From DATFYP01 sp035626235 (GTDB lineage Archaea; Thermoproteota; Nitrososphaeria; Nitrososphaerales; Gagatemarchaeaceae), in assembly GCA_035626235.1 (NCBI GenBank), contig DASPOB010000028.1, positions 1-45,062 on the forward strand: a DNA stretch of 45,062 nt, in the 5' to 3' direction. Shown in pieces: positions 7,829 to 13,977 of the stretch (position 1 is its first letter; the number at the start of each line of letters is the position of its first letter). Position numbers and translations under genes: made by a program. The notes beneath the pieces were generated by a model. That model ran no database searches and was not told the DNA's origin. It saw only the letters and a list, made by a program, of their open reading frames with translations.

Positions 7829-8356
7829 ATGCGCGGTCGAGTCATGAACCTGATTCTTACCTCGGCCAAGGGGCTCGAGGCCAGGGCTTCGGCCGAGTTT
7901 AAGGAGATCGCACTCCTCTCGGGGGTTCGGAAGGTCTCTCTGGAGCGGTCCGCCTACGACGGCGTGGTCGAGATCGAGGCGGAGAACCCAAAGGGGCTGC
8001 TGACTTTTCTCGCCGAGTTCGTGAAATCCGAACCGTTCAAGGTCAGGTACATCATGCGCGTAATGCCTGTCGACATGGTCGTCGACACCAAAATGGAGGA
8101 GATCTCCAGGGCGGTCAAGGAACTCTCTGCGGGCATCGGCCAGGGGGAGTCATTCCGCGTCACCATCGAGGCGAGGGACTCGCCCTACGCCGACAAGGAG
8201 CTGATTGACGCCGTGGCGGACGTGGTCGACCGAAAGGTCAGCCTCGGGTCCCCTGACAAGATCGTCTTCCTCCAAGTCTTCGGGGAGTACACCGGGGTCT
8301 CGGTCCTTGCCCCTCAGGACATCCTCAGCATTCCAAAGCTGAAACGGGCAGTCTAG
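7829..8356 (+). CDS. THUMP-domain RNA-binding protein (Tan1-like)
   Basis: This 175-residue protein carries a THUMP domain, an RNA-binding module found in tRNA modification enzymes; small stand-alone versions resemble Tan1, the partner of the tRNA N4-cytidine acetyltransferase. Supporting features are the N-terminal ferredoxin-like part (NLILTSAKGLEARASAEF), the central RYIMRVMPVD and the RVTIEARDS...KVSLGSPDKIVFLQVFGEYTGVSVL pattern from about residue 110 onward (cited in part). The likely start is the ATG at 7844 (MNLILTS), because the TATA-like GTTTTAAGG near 7803-7811 puts transcription start at about 7832; the ATG at 7829 would fall before it. It converges with the Cgi121 gene, whose stop overlaps by four bases. 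Confidence 0.75.
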   Translation: MRGRVMNLILTSAKGLEARASAEFKEIALLSGVRKVSLERSAYDGVVEIEAENPKGLLTFLAEFVKSEPFKVRYIMRVMPVDMVVDTKMEEISRAVKELSAGIGQGESFRVTIEARDSPYADKELIDAVADVVDRKVSLGSPDKIVFLQVFGEYTGVSVLAPQDILSIPKLKRAV

Positions 8357-8784
8357 CCCCTCGCTGCGTTGAGCAGCGCGGCCCTTTCTATCAGCTCCAG
8401 CTCCCCCTTCGAGAGCGGCCTTCTGTCGAGCCTCTTCCAGCCTGCTGGCGGGCGGATGGCCTTCACAGTCTTGCCTTCGCCGGCCACAATCAGAAGGAAT
8501 GGCTCACCTTTCCCGACTCCGACCTTCCCTATCGCTACCGAGATCTGAGTGGTGGAAGCGAGCCTGAGCAGAAGGTCGATTTCGGGCTTCCTGGCAAGCA
8601 GGACCTGGGACCTTTCGGCCGACATCGTCTCGGCGCAGATCATCCCTACGAAGGACTCGTTGGACGCGGTCTCGGCTCTGACCGTCTGGACGAGTAGCTC
8701 GGGGTGTCCGCGGGAGATGGCGTGCTTCGCATCGGCGGGGTCGGTTTCGCTCCCGACGACATAGCACCTAGTTTCCGCTGCCAA
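8353..8784 (-). CDS. cgi121: KEOPS complex subunit Cgi121
   Basis: The 143-residue protein resembles archaeal Cgi121, the subunit that binds tRNA and activates the Bud32 kinase of KEOPS in t6A synthesis. The central PEIDLLLRLASTTQISVAIGKVGVGKGEPFLL pattern (core EIDLLLRLA and TTQISVAI) is characteristic of the family. The start is TTG at 8784, three bases after the stop of the MoaD-like gene, so it is the last gene of a minus-strand operon: S17e, ParB-like, MoaD-like, Cgi121. TsaC, the enzyme supplying the substrate for KEOPS, is encoded nearby on the opposite strand. Confidence 0.8.
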   Translation of the reverse strand: MAAETRCYVVGSETDPADAKHAISRGHPELLVQTVRAETASNESFVGMICAETMSAERSQVLLARKPEIDLLLRLASTTQISVAIGKVGVGKGEPFLLIVAGEGKTVKAIRPPAGWKRLDRRPLSKGELELIERAALLNAARG

Positions 8785-8787
8785 AGT

Positions 8788-9045
8788 TCAACCGCCGTGA
8801 GAGAATGGAATGAGGACGACCCTATCTCCGCTTCTGATTTCCCTCTCAGATGCGGCGGGAACGAACGCGTCGCCTTCCTCTATCATGGCCAGGGTGTTGT
8901 AACTGTTGAATCCGGGGTCCTCTTCTCTGCACATCGACCTTAGCCTTTCGACCATGGCCCCTGCGCCAAGGCGGTCGTCTTGGAACTCGACTTCCTCGAC
9001 GCCGACGCTGGTCCTGATGTGACCTATCAGTCGGACCCTGATCAA
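8788..9045 (-). CDS. MoaD/ThiS-like ubiquitin-fold sulfur carrier
   Basis: An 85-residue protein with a beta-grasp pattern: MIRVRLIGHIRT strand, helix AMVERLRSMC, and a C-terminal GDRVVLIPFSHGG ending exactly in a Gly-Gly tail. The diglycine is what MoaD, ThiS, Urm1 and archaeal SAMP proteins use for adenylation and thiocarboxylation or conjugation. The TTG start overlaps the TGA of the upstream ParB-like gene (TTGA at 9042-9045), so the two are translationally coupled. It could serve molybdopterin, thiamine or tRNA thiolation, or protein tagging; the operon with S17e and Cgi121 makes an RNA- or translation-linked role attractive but unproven. No E1-like enzyme is in the window. Confidence 0.75.
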   Translation of the reverse strand: MIRVRLIGHIRTSVGVEEVEFQDDRLGAGAMVERLRSMCREEDPGFNSYNTLAMIEEGDAFVPAASEREIRSGDRVVLIPFSHGG

Positions 9046-9860
9046 TGTTGGTGGAGGACCAGGAGCCTTTCCTTATACCTTCTTCCCTCGTACTCCGAAC
9101 CGGCCGGCCAGAGTCTCGGGGACCTCTTCTTCAGCAGTTCTGCTATGGTCTTGGGGGTTGCCGTGTTGATGTCCTTGATCGGGAAGTCGAGGGCAACCGG
9201 CCGGGGGTCTATTGTATGCATGGATGTCTTGCAAGGAAACAGGCTCCTCGTCCTTGCGGCGTTCAGCACATCCTGCTTCGTGAGCCTCTTCACCAACAGG
9301 ACGTTCCCGCCGTCTTCCAGGGCGAAGTCCACCTCGTCCTCTCTGACGAAGCTTCTTTGCCACCCGAGGGTACGGCCTACCTCGTCCAGCCTCTTCACCG
9401 TTCGAAAGGCGTCGCCCAGCCCGTCTTGCTTTCCCGAAACGCGGCAGCCGTCGCGACTCAACACGGCGAGGCCGACCTTTCTCGAGTCCAGGGAGTCGAA
9501 CGCCACCGACAGGCTGACTGACTCGGCGACTCCTAGCTCCTCTAGGGCCCGGTCGAACAGGTCCTTTCTCGTGGTCTTGTACACCCGCGCCCATCGCCTC
9601 AGCTCGATGCCGGGAGAGCTGTAGTCCACCAGGCAGCAGACGACATTCTCCAGATTGAGCTTCCCGAAAGCGGCCAGCCGGTGCATCCCGTCGAGGACGG
9701 CGCCACTGTCCCTGTCCACGATGACCGGGTCCTTTTGAACGCCGTCTCGGCGAATCTGGCCGACTATCTTCTCGAGTTGCTCTGGAATGATCTCCTCGTG
9801 GGGGAGCAGAGAGGCGACCGGGCGAAGGTCCATTCGAACCCCGTCGCTCTCGAAGGTCAA
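9042..9860 (-). CDS. ParB/sulfiredoxin-fold protein, possible free L-serine kinase
   Basis: The 272-residue protein begins with a ParB/Srx-type domain (about residues 10-95): LLPHEEIIPEQLEKIVGQI and VIVDRDSGAVLDGMHRLAAF, with His21-Glu22-Glu23 and Asp57-Gly-Met-His60-Arg61. This DG-x-HR pattern with an upstream HEE occurs in archaeal SerK and staphylococcal SbnI, which phosphorylate free L-serine, rather than in plasmid partition proteins; there is no helix-turn-helix segment of the ParB type. The remaining 175 residues are family-specific. The start is TTG at 9860, three bases after the S17e stop; ATG at 9833 is an alternative. Serine kinase activity is an inference; the fold assignment is firmer. 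Confidence 0.65.
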   Translation of the reverse strand: MTFESDGVRMDLRPVASLLPHEEIIPEQLEKIVGQIRRDGVQKDPVIVDRDSGAVLDGMHRLAAFGKLNLENVVCCLVDYSSPGIELRRWARVYKTTRKDLFDRALEELGVAESVSLSVAFDSLDSRKVGLAVLSRDGCRVSGKQDGLGDAFRTVKRLDEVGRTLGWQRSFVREDEVDFALEDGGNVLLVKRLTKQDVLNAARTRSLFPCKTSMHTIDPRPVALDFPIKDINTATPKTIAELLKKRSPRLWPAGSEYEGRRYKERLLVLHQH

Positions 9861-9863
9861 GTG

Positions 9864-10076
9864 TTACTCGGCCTTCTTTTCCTCTGTTGTCTCCTCTACG
9901 TCGACGGCGTCCGCCTTCAGCGACTTCGCGATGTACCCGGCGATCTGGTTCCTCAGCTGCTTCGAGGGTATCAGCGCGAGGTCGTCAAGGGACTTCTTGT
10001 TCTTCTCGTAGTCGATGCTGAAAGCCTCGGGGTGCCTCTGCATTATGACCTCCGCAAGCCTTCTTGTCTTTTCCAA
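9864..10076 (-). CDS. rps17e: Small-subunit ribosomal protein S17e
   Basis: The 70-residue protein matches archaeal/eukaryotic S17e: KTRRLAEVIMQRHPEAF, the central DYEKNKKSLDDLALIPSKQLRNQIAGYIAKSL (core IPSKQLRNQIAGYI), then an acidic-basic tail (DVEETTEEKKAE) that extends the usual 62-65 residue archaeal length. It belongs to the small ribosomal subunit. The start is a TTG at 10076: a TATA-like box (GAATAAGC on the plus strand, 10105-10112) would start the transcript near 10083, and the frame upstream reads VGVGRS without ATG, GTG or TTG. It opens an operon with the ParB-like, MoaD-like and Cgi121 genes. Confidence 0.88.
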   Translation of the reverse strand: MEKTRRLAEVIMQRHPEAFSIDYEKNKKSLDDLALIPSKQLRNQIAGYIAKSLKADAVDVEETTEEKKAE

Positions 10077-10138
10077 GCTTCGGCCTACCCCGACCAGATG
10101 GGGTGAATAAGCTTTCGAGACATGGCCGCCGAGGGGGC

Positions 10139-10942
10139 TTACCCCAGGAAGCTGAGGCTATTCTCCACGATTGCGTCGGCTGCCTCCTCGAAGGGGGACC
10201 CGAGCAGCCTTGAAAGCTCGAAGACGACGGAAGGGACCAACCACGGGCCCCCTGCCCCGCCGAGCGCCGCAAAGCCGACGGGCCCGTCGCTCTCGACGAG
10301 GACGCGGTCTCTTCCCCAGACCTTGGCCATCCGCTTCAGCTTCTTCGAGATTAGGAGTGCGGGGCCGAAAGAGGCGTAGTACCCCAAACCGTTCGCTTCT
10401 CCTAGGGTCTCCTCCCCCTGGAACCAGTGAAGAAGGACAGCCTTGAGCTTGTAGGTCCCCAGAACATCCAGGCATTCCCGCTCAGCCCCCCTTGAATGCA
10501 CCTGGACCGGCTTTCCTGCCTTTTCCGCGAACCCAAGCTGGAACCTGAGCAGCTTCATTTGCGCGCTGCCGCTGGCTACTTCAGAATACTTCGGGTCGAG
10601 CCCTATCTCCCCCAGCCCCGCGGCAGCAGGGAGCATGTCCTCAAGCCACGAAGGGCTACCCTCCTTCCCGGCCTCTGACGGATGGACTCCCACGAAGGAT
10701 CTTACTAGGGTCGGATGTTGCTTCGAAAGGGCCGCCCCCCTTGCCGAATTCTTCGCCCCGGTCCCCGCCGTGACAAGCAGTCCCCTACTTGCTGCCGCGA
10801 AGGCCAGCGGCTGCCCCGAATCGTCATAGTCTGCGAGGTGGAGGTGCGAATCGATGAAACGCAAGCCCTCAAAACCGCTATGCGGCAATTCGACCGTCTC
10901 CCGTGACTCTCGACCCAAAGAGCGCCCTTGGGAACCTGCCAT
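10139..10942 (-). CDS. TatD-family metal-dependent hydrolase
   Basis: The 267-residue TIM-barrel protein has all metal ligands of the TatD DNase/hydrolase family: His33 and His35 (DSHLHL), Glu112 (GLGEIGLD), His149 (QVHSRG), His172 (LLHWFQG) and Asp219 (VESDGP). TatD proteins are metal-dependent exonucleases or hydrolases of the amidohydrolase superfamily, acting in the cytoplasm. A TATA-like box on the minus strand near 10963-10970 puts transcription start close to the ATG at 10942, so the long N-terminal segment (MAGSQGRSLGRESRETVELP) may be real although most relatives begin near the DSHLH strand. It is upstream of the S17e operon on the same strand, about 60 bases away. Confidence 0.88.
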   Translation of the reverse strand: MAGSQGRSLGRESRETVELPHSGFEGLRFIDSHLHLADYDDSGQPLAFAAASRGLLVTAGTGAKNSARGAALSKQHPTLVRSFVGVHPSEAGKEGSPSWLEDMLPAAAGLGEIGLDPKYSEVASGSAQMKLLRFQLGFAEKAGKPVQVHSRGAERECLDVLGTYKLKAVLLHWFQGEETLGEANGLGYYASFGPALLISKKLKRMAKVWGRDRVLVESDGPVGFAALGGAGGPWLVPSVVFELSRLLGSPFEEAADAIVENSLSFLG

Positions 10943-11032
10943 GCGGTTTTCCTACCTCGTTTTGAAATAGGAGTGATTTGGGGCTCTCTCGTGCCAAAAA
11001 GGGTCTATCCCGATGACTTTCAAAGCCAAAGG

Positions 11033-11040
11033 TTTTTAAA
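11033..11040 (+). promoter_or_regulatory. TATA box of the histone gene
   Basis: TTTTTAAA lies 26 bases upstream of a transcription start expected about 11062, four bases before the ATG at 11066. A leaderless or nearly leaderless transcript is implied. Confidence 0.6.
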
Positions 11041-11065
11041 CATACCCGTTCAATGCCAATAACGA

Positions 11066-11293
11066 ATGTCCAGTTCGGAGTTCGGCCTTGCGGCCGTCTA
11101 CAGGGTGATTAAGAAGGCTGGAGCCGAAAGAGTGGGAGATGACGCTGCCATGGAGCTCAGGACGGAGTTGGAGTCCCTAGGGCTTCAAATCTCGAAGCAG
11201 GCAGTCGAGCTCGCCGCACACGCAGGCAGGAAGACGGTGAAGCCTTCAGACATCAAACTGGCAGCCAAGGCGATTCTCAAGCAGAACATGTAA
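11066..11293 (+). CDS. Archaeal histone
   Basis: The 75-residue protein is a single histone fold: helix 1 (LAAVYRVIKKAGA), long helix 2 (DAAMELRTELESLGLQISKQAVELAAHAG), the RKTVKPSDI loop and helix 3 (KLAAKAILKQN). It lacks an N-terminal tail beyond a few residues and ends right after helix 3, like HMf/HMfA-type chromatin proteins, which dimerise and wrap DNA. The RKTVKPSDIKLA motif (residues 55-66) is the family signature. It stands alone, with its own TATA box and no operon partner; the next gene is tRNA-Glu. Confidence 0.95.
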   Translation: MSSSEFGLAAVYRVIKKAGAERVGDDAAMELRTELESLGLQISKQAVELAAHAGRKTVKPSDIKLAAKAILKQNM

Positions 11294-11537
11294 CCGCTGC
11301 CAGCCTCGGAGTTTGAACCTGGTAGACCCTGAGTGGGCAGGGAATCCCAAGTTCGGGCCTTGAACCCGAGCCGTCGTGAGTCTGTGGTTGGCGCTGAGGA
11401 TGCTTCAGCTTCAAACGTAGGGCTCTCGGGCTGCATGTCAACAAGCAGACAGGAAGCAGCGACCCGGTCGCTGTGCGCCAGTGTGGCGTCACCTTGCCAA
11501 AGCTTAATTCCAATCTTCTCAGGGCCTTCTCTCATCC
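11294..11537. other. Intergenic region between histone and tRNA-Glu
   Basis: Nothing with coding character was found. An AAGCTTAATTCC stretch near 11500-11511 is TATA-like and about 30 bases ahead of the tRNA, so it is the probable tRNA promoter. Confidence 0.4.
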
Positions 11538-11577
11538 GCCCCGGTGGTGTAGCCCGGTCAAGCATGTTAGCCTCTCG

Positions 11578-11591
11578 TCTATCTGGGAGAC
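11578..11591 (+). other. tRNA-Glu intron (canonical 37/38 position)
   Basis: The intron can form an archaeal bulge-helix-bulge. Exon bases C32-U35 (11572-11575) pair with 11586-11589, leaving a three-base bulge 11576-11578 cut after its second base and a three-base bulge 11590-11592 also cut after its second base. That is the exact cleavage geometry of the archaeal splicing endonuclease. Only seven bases remain as the distal loop, so this is about as short as such introns get. Confidence 0.85.
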
Positions 11592-11606
11592 AGCTAGCGA
11601 CGGGGG

Positions 11607-11652
11607 TTCAAATCCCCCCCGGGGCACTTAAGGCCTCACATTCAAATCCCCC
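11607..11652 (+). repeat. Duplicated T-arm sequence of tRNA-Glu
   Basis: TTCAAATCCCCC occurs in the tRNA (11607-11618) and again just outside it at 11641-11652, followed by ACGGG. A partial copy of a tRNA 3' end next to the intact gene is a common scar of site-specific integration or of tRNA duplication. Confidence 0.5.
11615..11626 (+). repeat. Candidate attachment-site copy at the tRNA 3' end
   Basis: The last 12 bases of the tRNA gene, CCCCCCGGGGCA, recur exactly at 13861-13872. The two copies bracket the AT-richer ATPase segment. The sequence is simple and GC-rich, so chance is possible. Confidence 0.35.
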
Positions 11653-11932
11653 ACGGGTTCTAGCTGAGATTCTCCCAAATACGGGGATTGAGGATCCGCT
11701 CCCATCTCGACAAGCTATGGGCAGTAGGCAAGTACAAGATACCTGGACCACCTAACAAGCGAGGTTCGCTCTTCAATTAGGATCAGCATCGCTGAGTACA
11801 CTAGTGCTTCTCAATCGGATTTGCAATTGGTCGATAGCGTCCACTGCTAAGTCTTGTTTTGCTATTCTTAGAGCTCATCTGCTTGCATTTGCTCATAAGC
11901 AGGTTCGAGCAGATGATTGGCTTTGGTAAGCT
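11627..11932. other. AT-richer non-coding stretch with inverted repeats
   Basis: No gene is visible in these 306 bases. Base composition shifts towards A+T from about 11750 onward. A perfect 9-bp inverted repeat, TCATCTGCT at 11875-11883 and AGCAGATGA at 11908-11916, surrounds two further GAGCARAT-type motifs. The region lies just beyond the stop codon of the ATPase gene. Confidence 0.5.
11877..11914. repeat. Iteron-like GAGCARAT motifs, left cluster
   Basis: Three related octamers are present: GAGCAGAT on the plus strand at 11907-11914, and on the minus strand GAGCAAAT (11887-11894) and AAGCAGAT (11877-11884), the last two spaced by 10 bases. The same words recur on the other side of the ATPase gene at 13305-13330. 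Confidence 0.45.
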
Positions 11933-13171
11933 TCAAATGTAGTAGTTGAAGGACTTGCCAACCTTCTTCCTTCTGACCTTATTCTGGCTTGCAAGCAGTC
12001 TTAGAATACGGTCAAGCTGTTGGCGAGAGAGGTTCGTAATAGTTTGCAGCTCCTCCGAAGAAGGTGAACTCTCACCGATTTTGTTGAGCGCGTCAAAGAC
12101 TTTGCGTTCGCTTGGAGATAGGGTTTGCTTGAGATGAGTCATGCTCCTGGACTGAGCTTGTTTGACCTGTGCGCCTTTGACAGGATCTTCGTTTGCAATG
12201 GTGGCCTCCGCCAGTGCATTGGCTGCTAATCTGAGTGCGTCTTTTGGCAGACCGTCGGAATACGAGTATATTGCTTTCACAGCTTCGTTGTCGAAGGTTG
12301 AACTTAGCGAACGTTTGCTGTTGGCATGTCTTATTCTCTTGTCAAGAATGTCTTTGATGACCTCTATTGGAACACTCTCTACATATATCATGGCATCAAA
12401 CACTCCTCTGGTTAGCTCGGTTCTCCTGCTGAGTTCCATCGACCCAGCCACAACGAAGATCTGTTTGTCTGAAGCGAAGAATATGCCCCGGGAAACAGTC
12501 AGCATTGAGACAACGTCATCAACATTGGCTATGTGATCAGCCTCGTCTATTCCAATTGCAATTCCACCATAGCCAATCTTTTCCGCTGCCACAATCATCT
12601 GCTGAAGGTATGACTCGATGACCTTGGATGGTAAGTTCTCCACCTTGCTTTTGAATCTCGTCTCGATGGTGTCTTCGCTGTCAATGCCACCGCTGATTGA
12701 ACCTCCTGGAACAATTCCGGTTCCGATGCTTCCACTGAGTTTTGCCGTCTTCTTGCTCTGAACGGATTTTTCTTCTTCGAAGCCACCAATCAATCTTGCC
12801 ATGTAGTCGTAGAAATCGTCAGAGCTTCTCTTTTCGAGTAGCCACTTCTTGATTGCGTCTACAGGTCGAGAGATTCTTCGGTTTCTCACTTGGGTTACTA
12901 TTTCCATACAGACTGTGTAGAGGATCTCCTGCACCGATCTCTTGACGTTCTGTTCACTAAGTAGAACTCTTACTGGCATGTAGCTCTGTTCTGTGCGAGA
13001 AACGTAGAGAAGCAAGTTGAGTAGCGATGATTTCCCTGATCCAACGTCACCATAGATCAGAATCCTTCTTCCAGTGCCGAACGCCTTGATGGCTTCTTTT
13101 GCTTCTGGTCTGGTTACAAATAGGCCTCTGTCCTTCTTGCTCAACTCGTCACTCTCAGGACTGGAGAACAA
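11933..13171 (-). CDS. AAA+ ATPase with C-terminal winged helix (Orc1/Cdc6-like or related)
   Basis: From the TTG at 13171 the product is 412 residues: Walker A GDVGSGKSS (41-49), a Gly/Ser-rich insertion SGSIGTGIVPGGSISGG (146-162), Walker B IGIDEADH (Asp209, Glu210), a sensor-1-like VVAGSM, a GLPKDALRLAANAL sensor-2-like helix, and a C-terminal winged helix (about 350-412) with LTNLSRQQLDRILRLLASQNKVRRKK-like character. The layout recalls archaeal Orc1/Cdc6 initiators but the motifs are not a close match; a plasmid- or virus-type initiator or a regulatory/defence ATPase are alternatives. The frame stays open upstream to 13282 and encodes FGFEQNPFTIYPL, typical of the N-terminus of such ATPases, yet without ATG, GTG or TTG. 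Composition is clearly AT-richer than neighbours, a sign of transfer. Confidence 0.7.
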   Translation of the reverse strand: MFSSPESDELSKKDRGLFVTRPEAKEAIKAFGTGRRILIYGDVGSGKSSLLNLLLYVSRTEQSYMPVRVLLSEQNVKRSVQEILYTVCMEIVTQVRNRRISRPVDAIKKWLLEKRSSDDFYDYMARLIGGFEEEKSVQSKKTAKLSGSIGTGIVPGGSISGGIDSEDTIETRFKSKVENLPSKVIESYLQQMIVAAEKIGYGGIAIGIDEADHIANVDDVVSMLTVSRGIFFASDKQIFVVAGSMELSRRTELTRGVFDAMIYVESVPIEVIKDILDKRIRHANSKRSLSSTFDNEAVKAIYSYSDGLPKDALRLAANALAEATIANEDPVKGAQVKQAQSRSMTHLKQTLSPSERKVFDALNKIGESSPSSEELQTITNLSRQQLDRILRLLASQNKVRRKKVGKSFNYYI

Positions 13172-13282
13172 AGGGTATATCGTGAATGGATTCTGTTCGA
13201 AACCGAATTTGTCGAATCTGGGCTTTAGTCTCAGCAGTTGGTCGAAATCAGTTTGTGACTCTCTATCTGAGTTGATTGCTGC
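13172..13282 (-). pseudogene. In-frame 5' extension of the ATPase gene without a normal start codon
   Basis: Reading upstream from the TTG at 13171 the same frame continues for 37 codons to a TGA at 13283-13285. It encodes FDQLLRLKPRFDKFGFEQNP, which looks like true protein because FGFxxNPF precedes the P-loop in many AAA+ proteins. Candidate starts are only CTG (13237 or 13234) or ATC. A GTG preceded by AAGGAG-like sequence lies at the expected place but in another frame, so a one-base indel near the 5' end, or a non-standard start, is likely. Confidence 0.45.
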
Positions 13283-13304
13283 TCACCTGCTCTGAGCTCT
13301 CCTT

Positions 13305-13330
13305 GAGCAGATACGAGCAAATAAGCATAT
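13305..13330 (+). repeat. Iteron-like GAGCARAT motifs, right cluster
   Basis: GAGCAGAT (13305-13312), GAGCAAAT (13315-13322) and a degenerate AAGCATAT (13323-13330) follow one another at 8-10 base spacing. They are in opposite orientation to the pair at 11877-11894, so the two clusters form an inverted set around the ATPase gene. Confidence 0.45.
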
Positions 13331-13485
13331 CTGTGACGTTGAAGTCTTGTTGGACGTCTAGAAAGACGAACGGTCGGGGGAATGTACGAGTGGGTAATCT
13401 CAGACGACAACTGGGAGATTCCCAGAGGTGGATTTGCCAAGAAAGCTGGGAGATTGGCGACTTTGGCAAAAATCGCGATTCTTGT

Positions 13486-13509
13486 GGTTTATAGTTGGCA
13501 CTATAAACC
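13486..13509. promoter_or_regulatory. 24-bp palindrome containing TATA boxes on both strands
   Basis: Arms GGTTTATAGT (13486-13495) and ACTATAAACC (13500-13509) are exact inverted copies around a TGGC spacer. Each arm contains CTATAAAC read outward on one strand, a good archaeal TATA box. It could be a divergent promoter, an operator, or a binding site in an origin. Confidence 0.6.
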
Positions 13510-13860
13510 GGAGCCACGCCCGCTCTGCGCAACCCTGGCTTTATGCCGACAGGTATGTCAAGCATCCACGGGCTCCTTTGCCTTCACGCTTAACGCTCCC
13601 GGCGAAGGAGACGTGAGCCTAAACCTCGCGGCCATTGCCACCGGAACTATGGCTGCTCTGCCGAGCTAGGCCGCTGCTAATCAACTCACGGGGGGACAGG
13701 GTTTACTGTCGGTCGAATGGGATTGCCTCTCCGATATAAGGCATGACCCCCATCGCGTTCTACGGACACATACGCTCTCCTAGACTGCAACTTCACGCAT
13801 AGCTGCGCGAAGGTCTAGCCATTTTCAGCAGGTCATGAAGGGAGTTAGGGCCAACCTTTT

Positions 13861-13872
13861 CCCCCCGGGGCA
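13861..13872 (+). repeat. Second copy of the tRNA-Glu 3'-end 12-mer
   Basis: CCCCCCGGGGCA is identical to the last 12 bases of tRNA-Glu (11615-11626). If the two are attachment sites, the 2.2 kb between them is an integrated element with a single recognisable gene. Confidence 0.35.
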
Positions 13873-13977
13873 TCCAACCGAGTTCGGTGGTCGGTGAGGG
13901 AGGTTCGGACCAAATGGGACCCGATGACAGTGCCTAAGAGGTTCAGCGTTAAATAACATTTAGCACACTCACGATTG

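Larger units (their letters stand above)
11538..11626 (+). tRNA. tRNA-Glu (CUC) with 14-base intron
   Basis: A complete cloverleaf can be drawn. The acceptor stem pairs 11538-11544 (GCCCCGG) with 11619-11625 (CCGGGGC), followed by discriminator A at 11626. The D-arm has the archaeal tRNA-Glu-like loop AGCCCGGTCAAG. The anticodon stem is TTAGC (11567-11571) with GCTAG (11593-11597), and the T-arm GGGGG-TTCAAAT-CCCCC is at 11602-11618. Anticodon CTC is 11574-11576. Between base 37 (G, 11577) and base 38 (A, 11592) lie 14 extra bases; removing them gives a seven-base anticodon loop. CCA is not encoded. The T-stem and acceptor are entirely G-C, suggesting stability at elevated temperature or simply GC bias. 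Confidence 0.93.
13283..13977. other. Long non-coding region rich in repeats and palindromes
   Basis: About 690 bases have no convincing gene. The first 230 bases hold iteron-like motifs (13305-13330), a repeat of CTGGGAGATT (13411-13420 and 13446-13455; the first copy is part of the palindrome CTGGGA-GAT-TCCCAG), a dyad TTTGCCAA (13433-13440) / TTGGCAAA (13463-13470), and a 24-bp palindrome (13486-13509). Open frames here have ragged codon usage. The end holds the second copy of the tRNA-end 12-mer (13861-13872) and, at 13948-13957, the TATA box of the next gene. Confidence 0.5.

Noticed and set aside
11333..11755. A 140-codon open frame on the plus strand after the histone gene
   Set aside because: It runs straight through the tRNA gene and has no coding character.
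13263..13669. Open frames of about 100 codons on both strands upstream of the ATPase
   Set aside because: They overlap the iterons and palindromes, their codon use is irregular, and neither has a plausible start.
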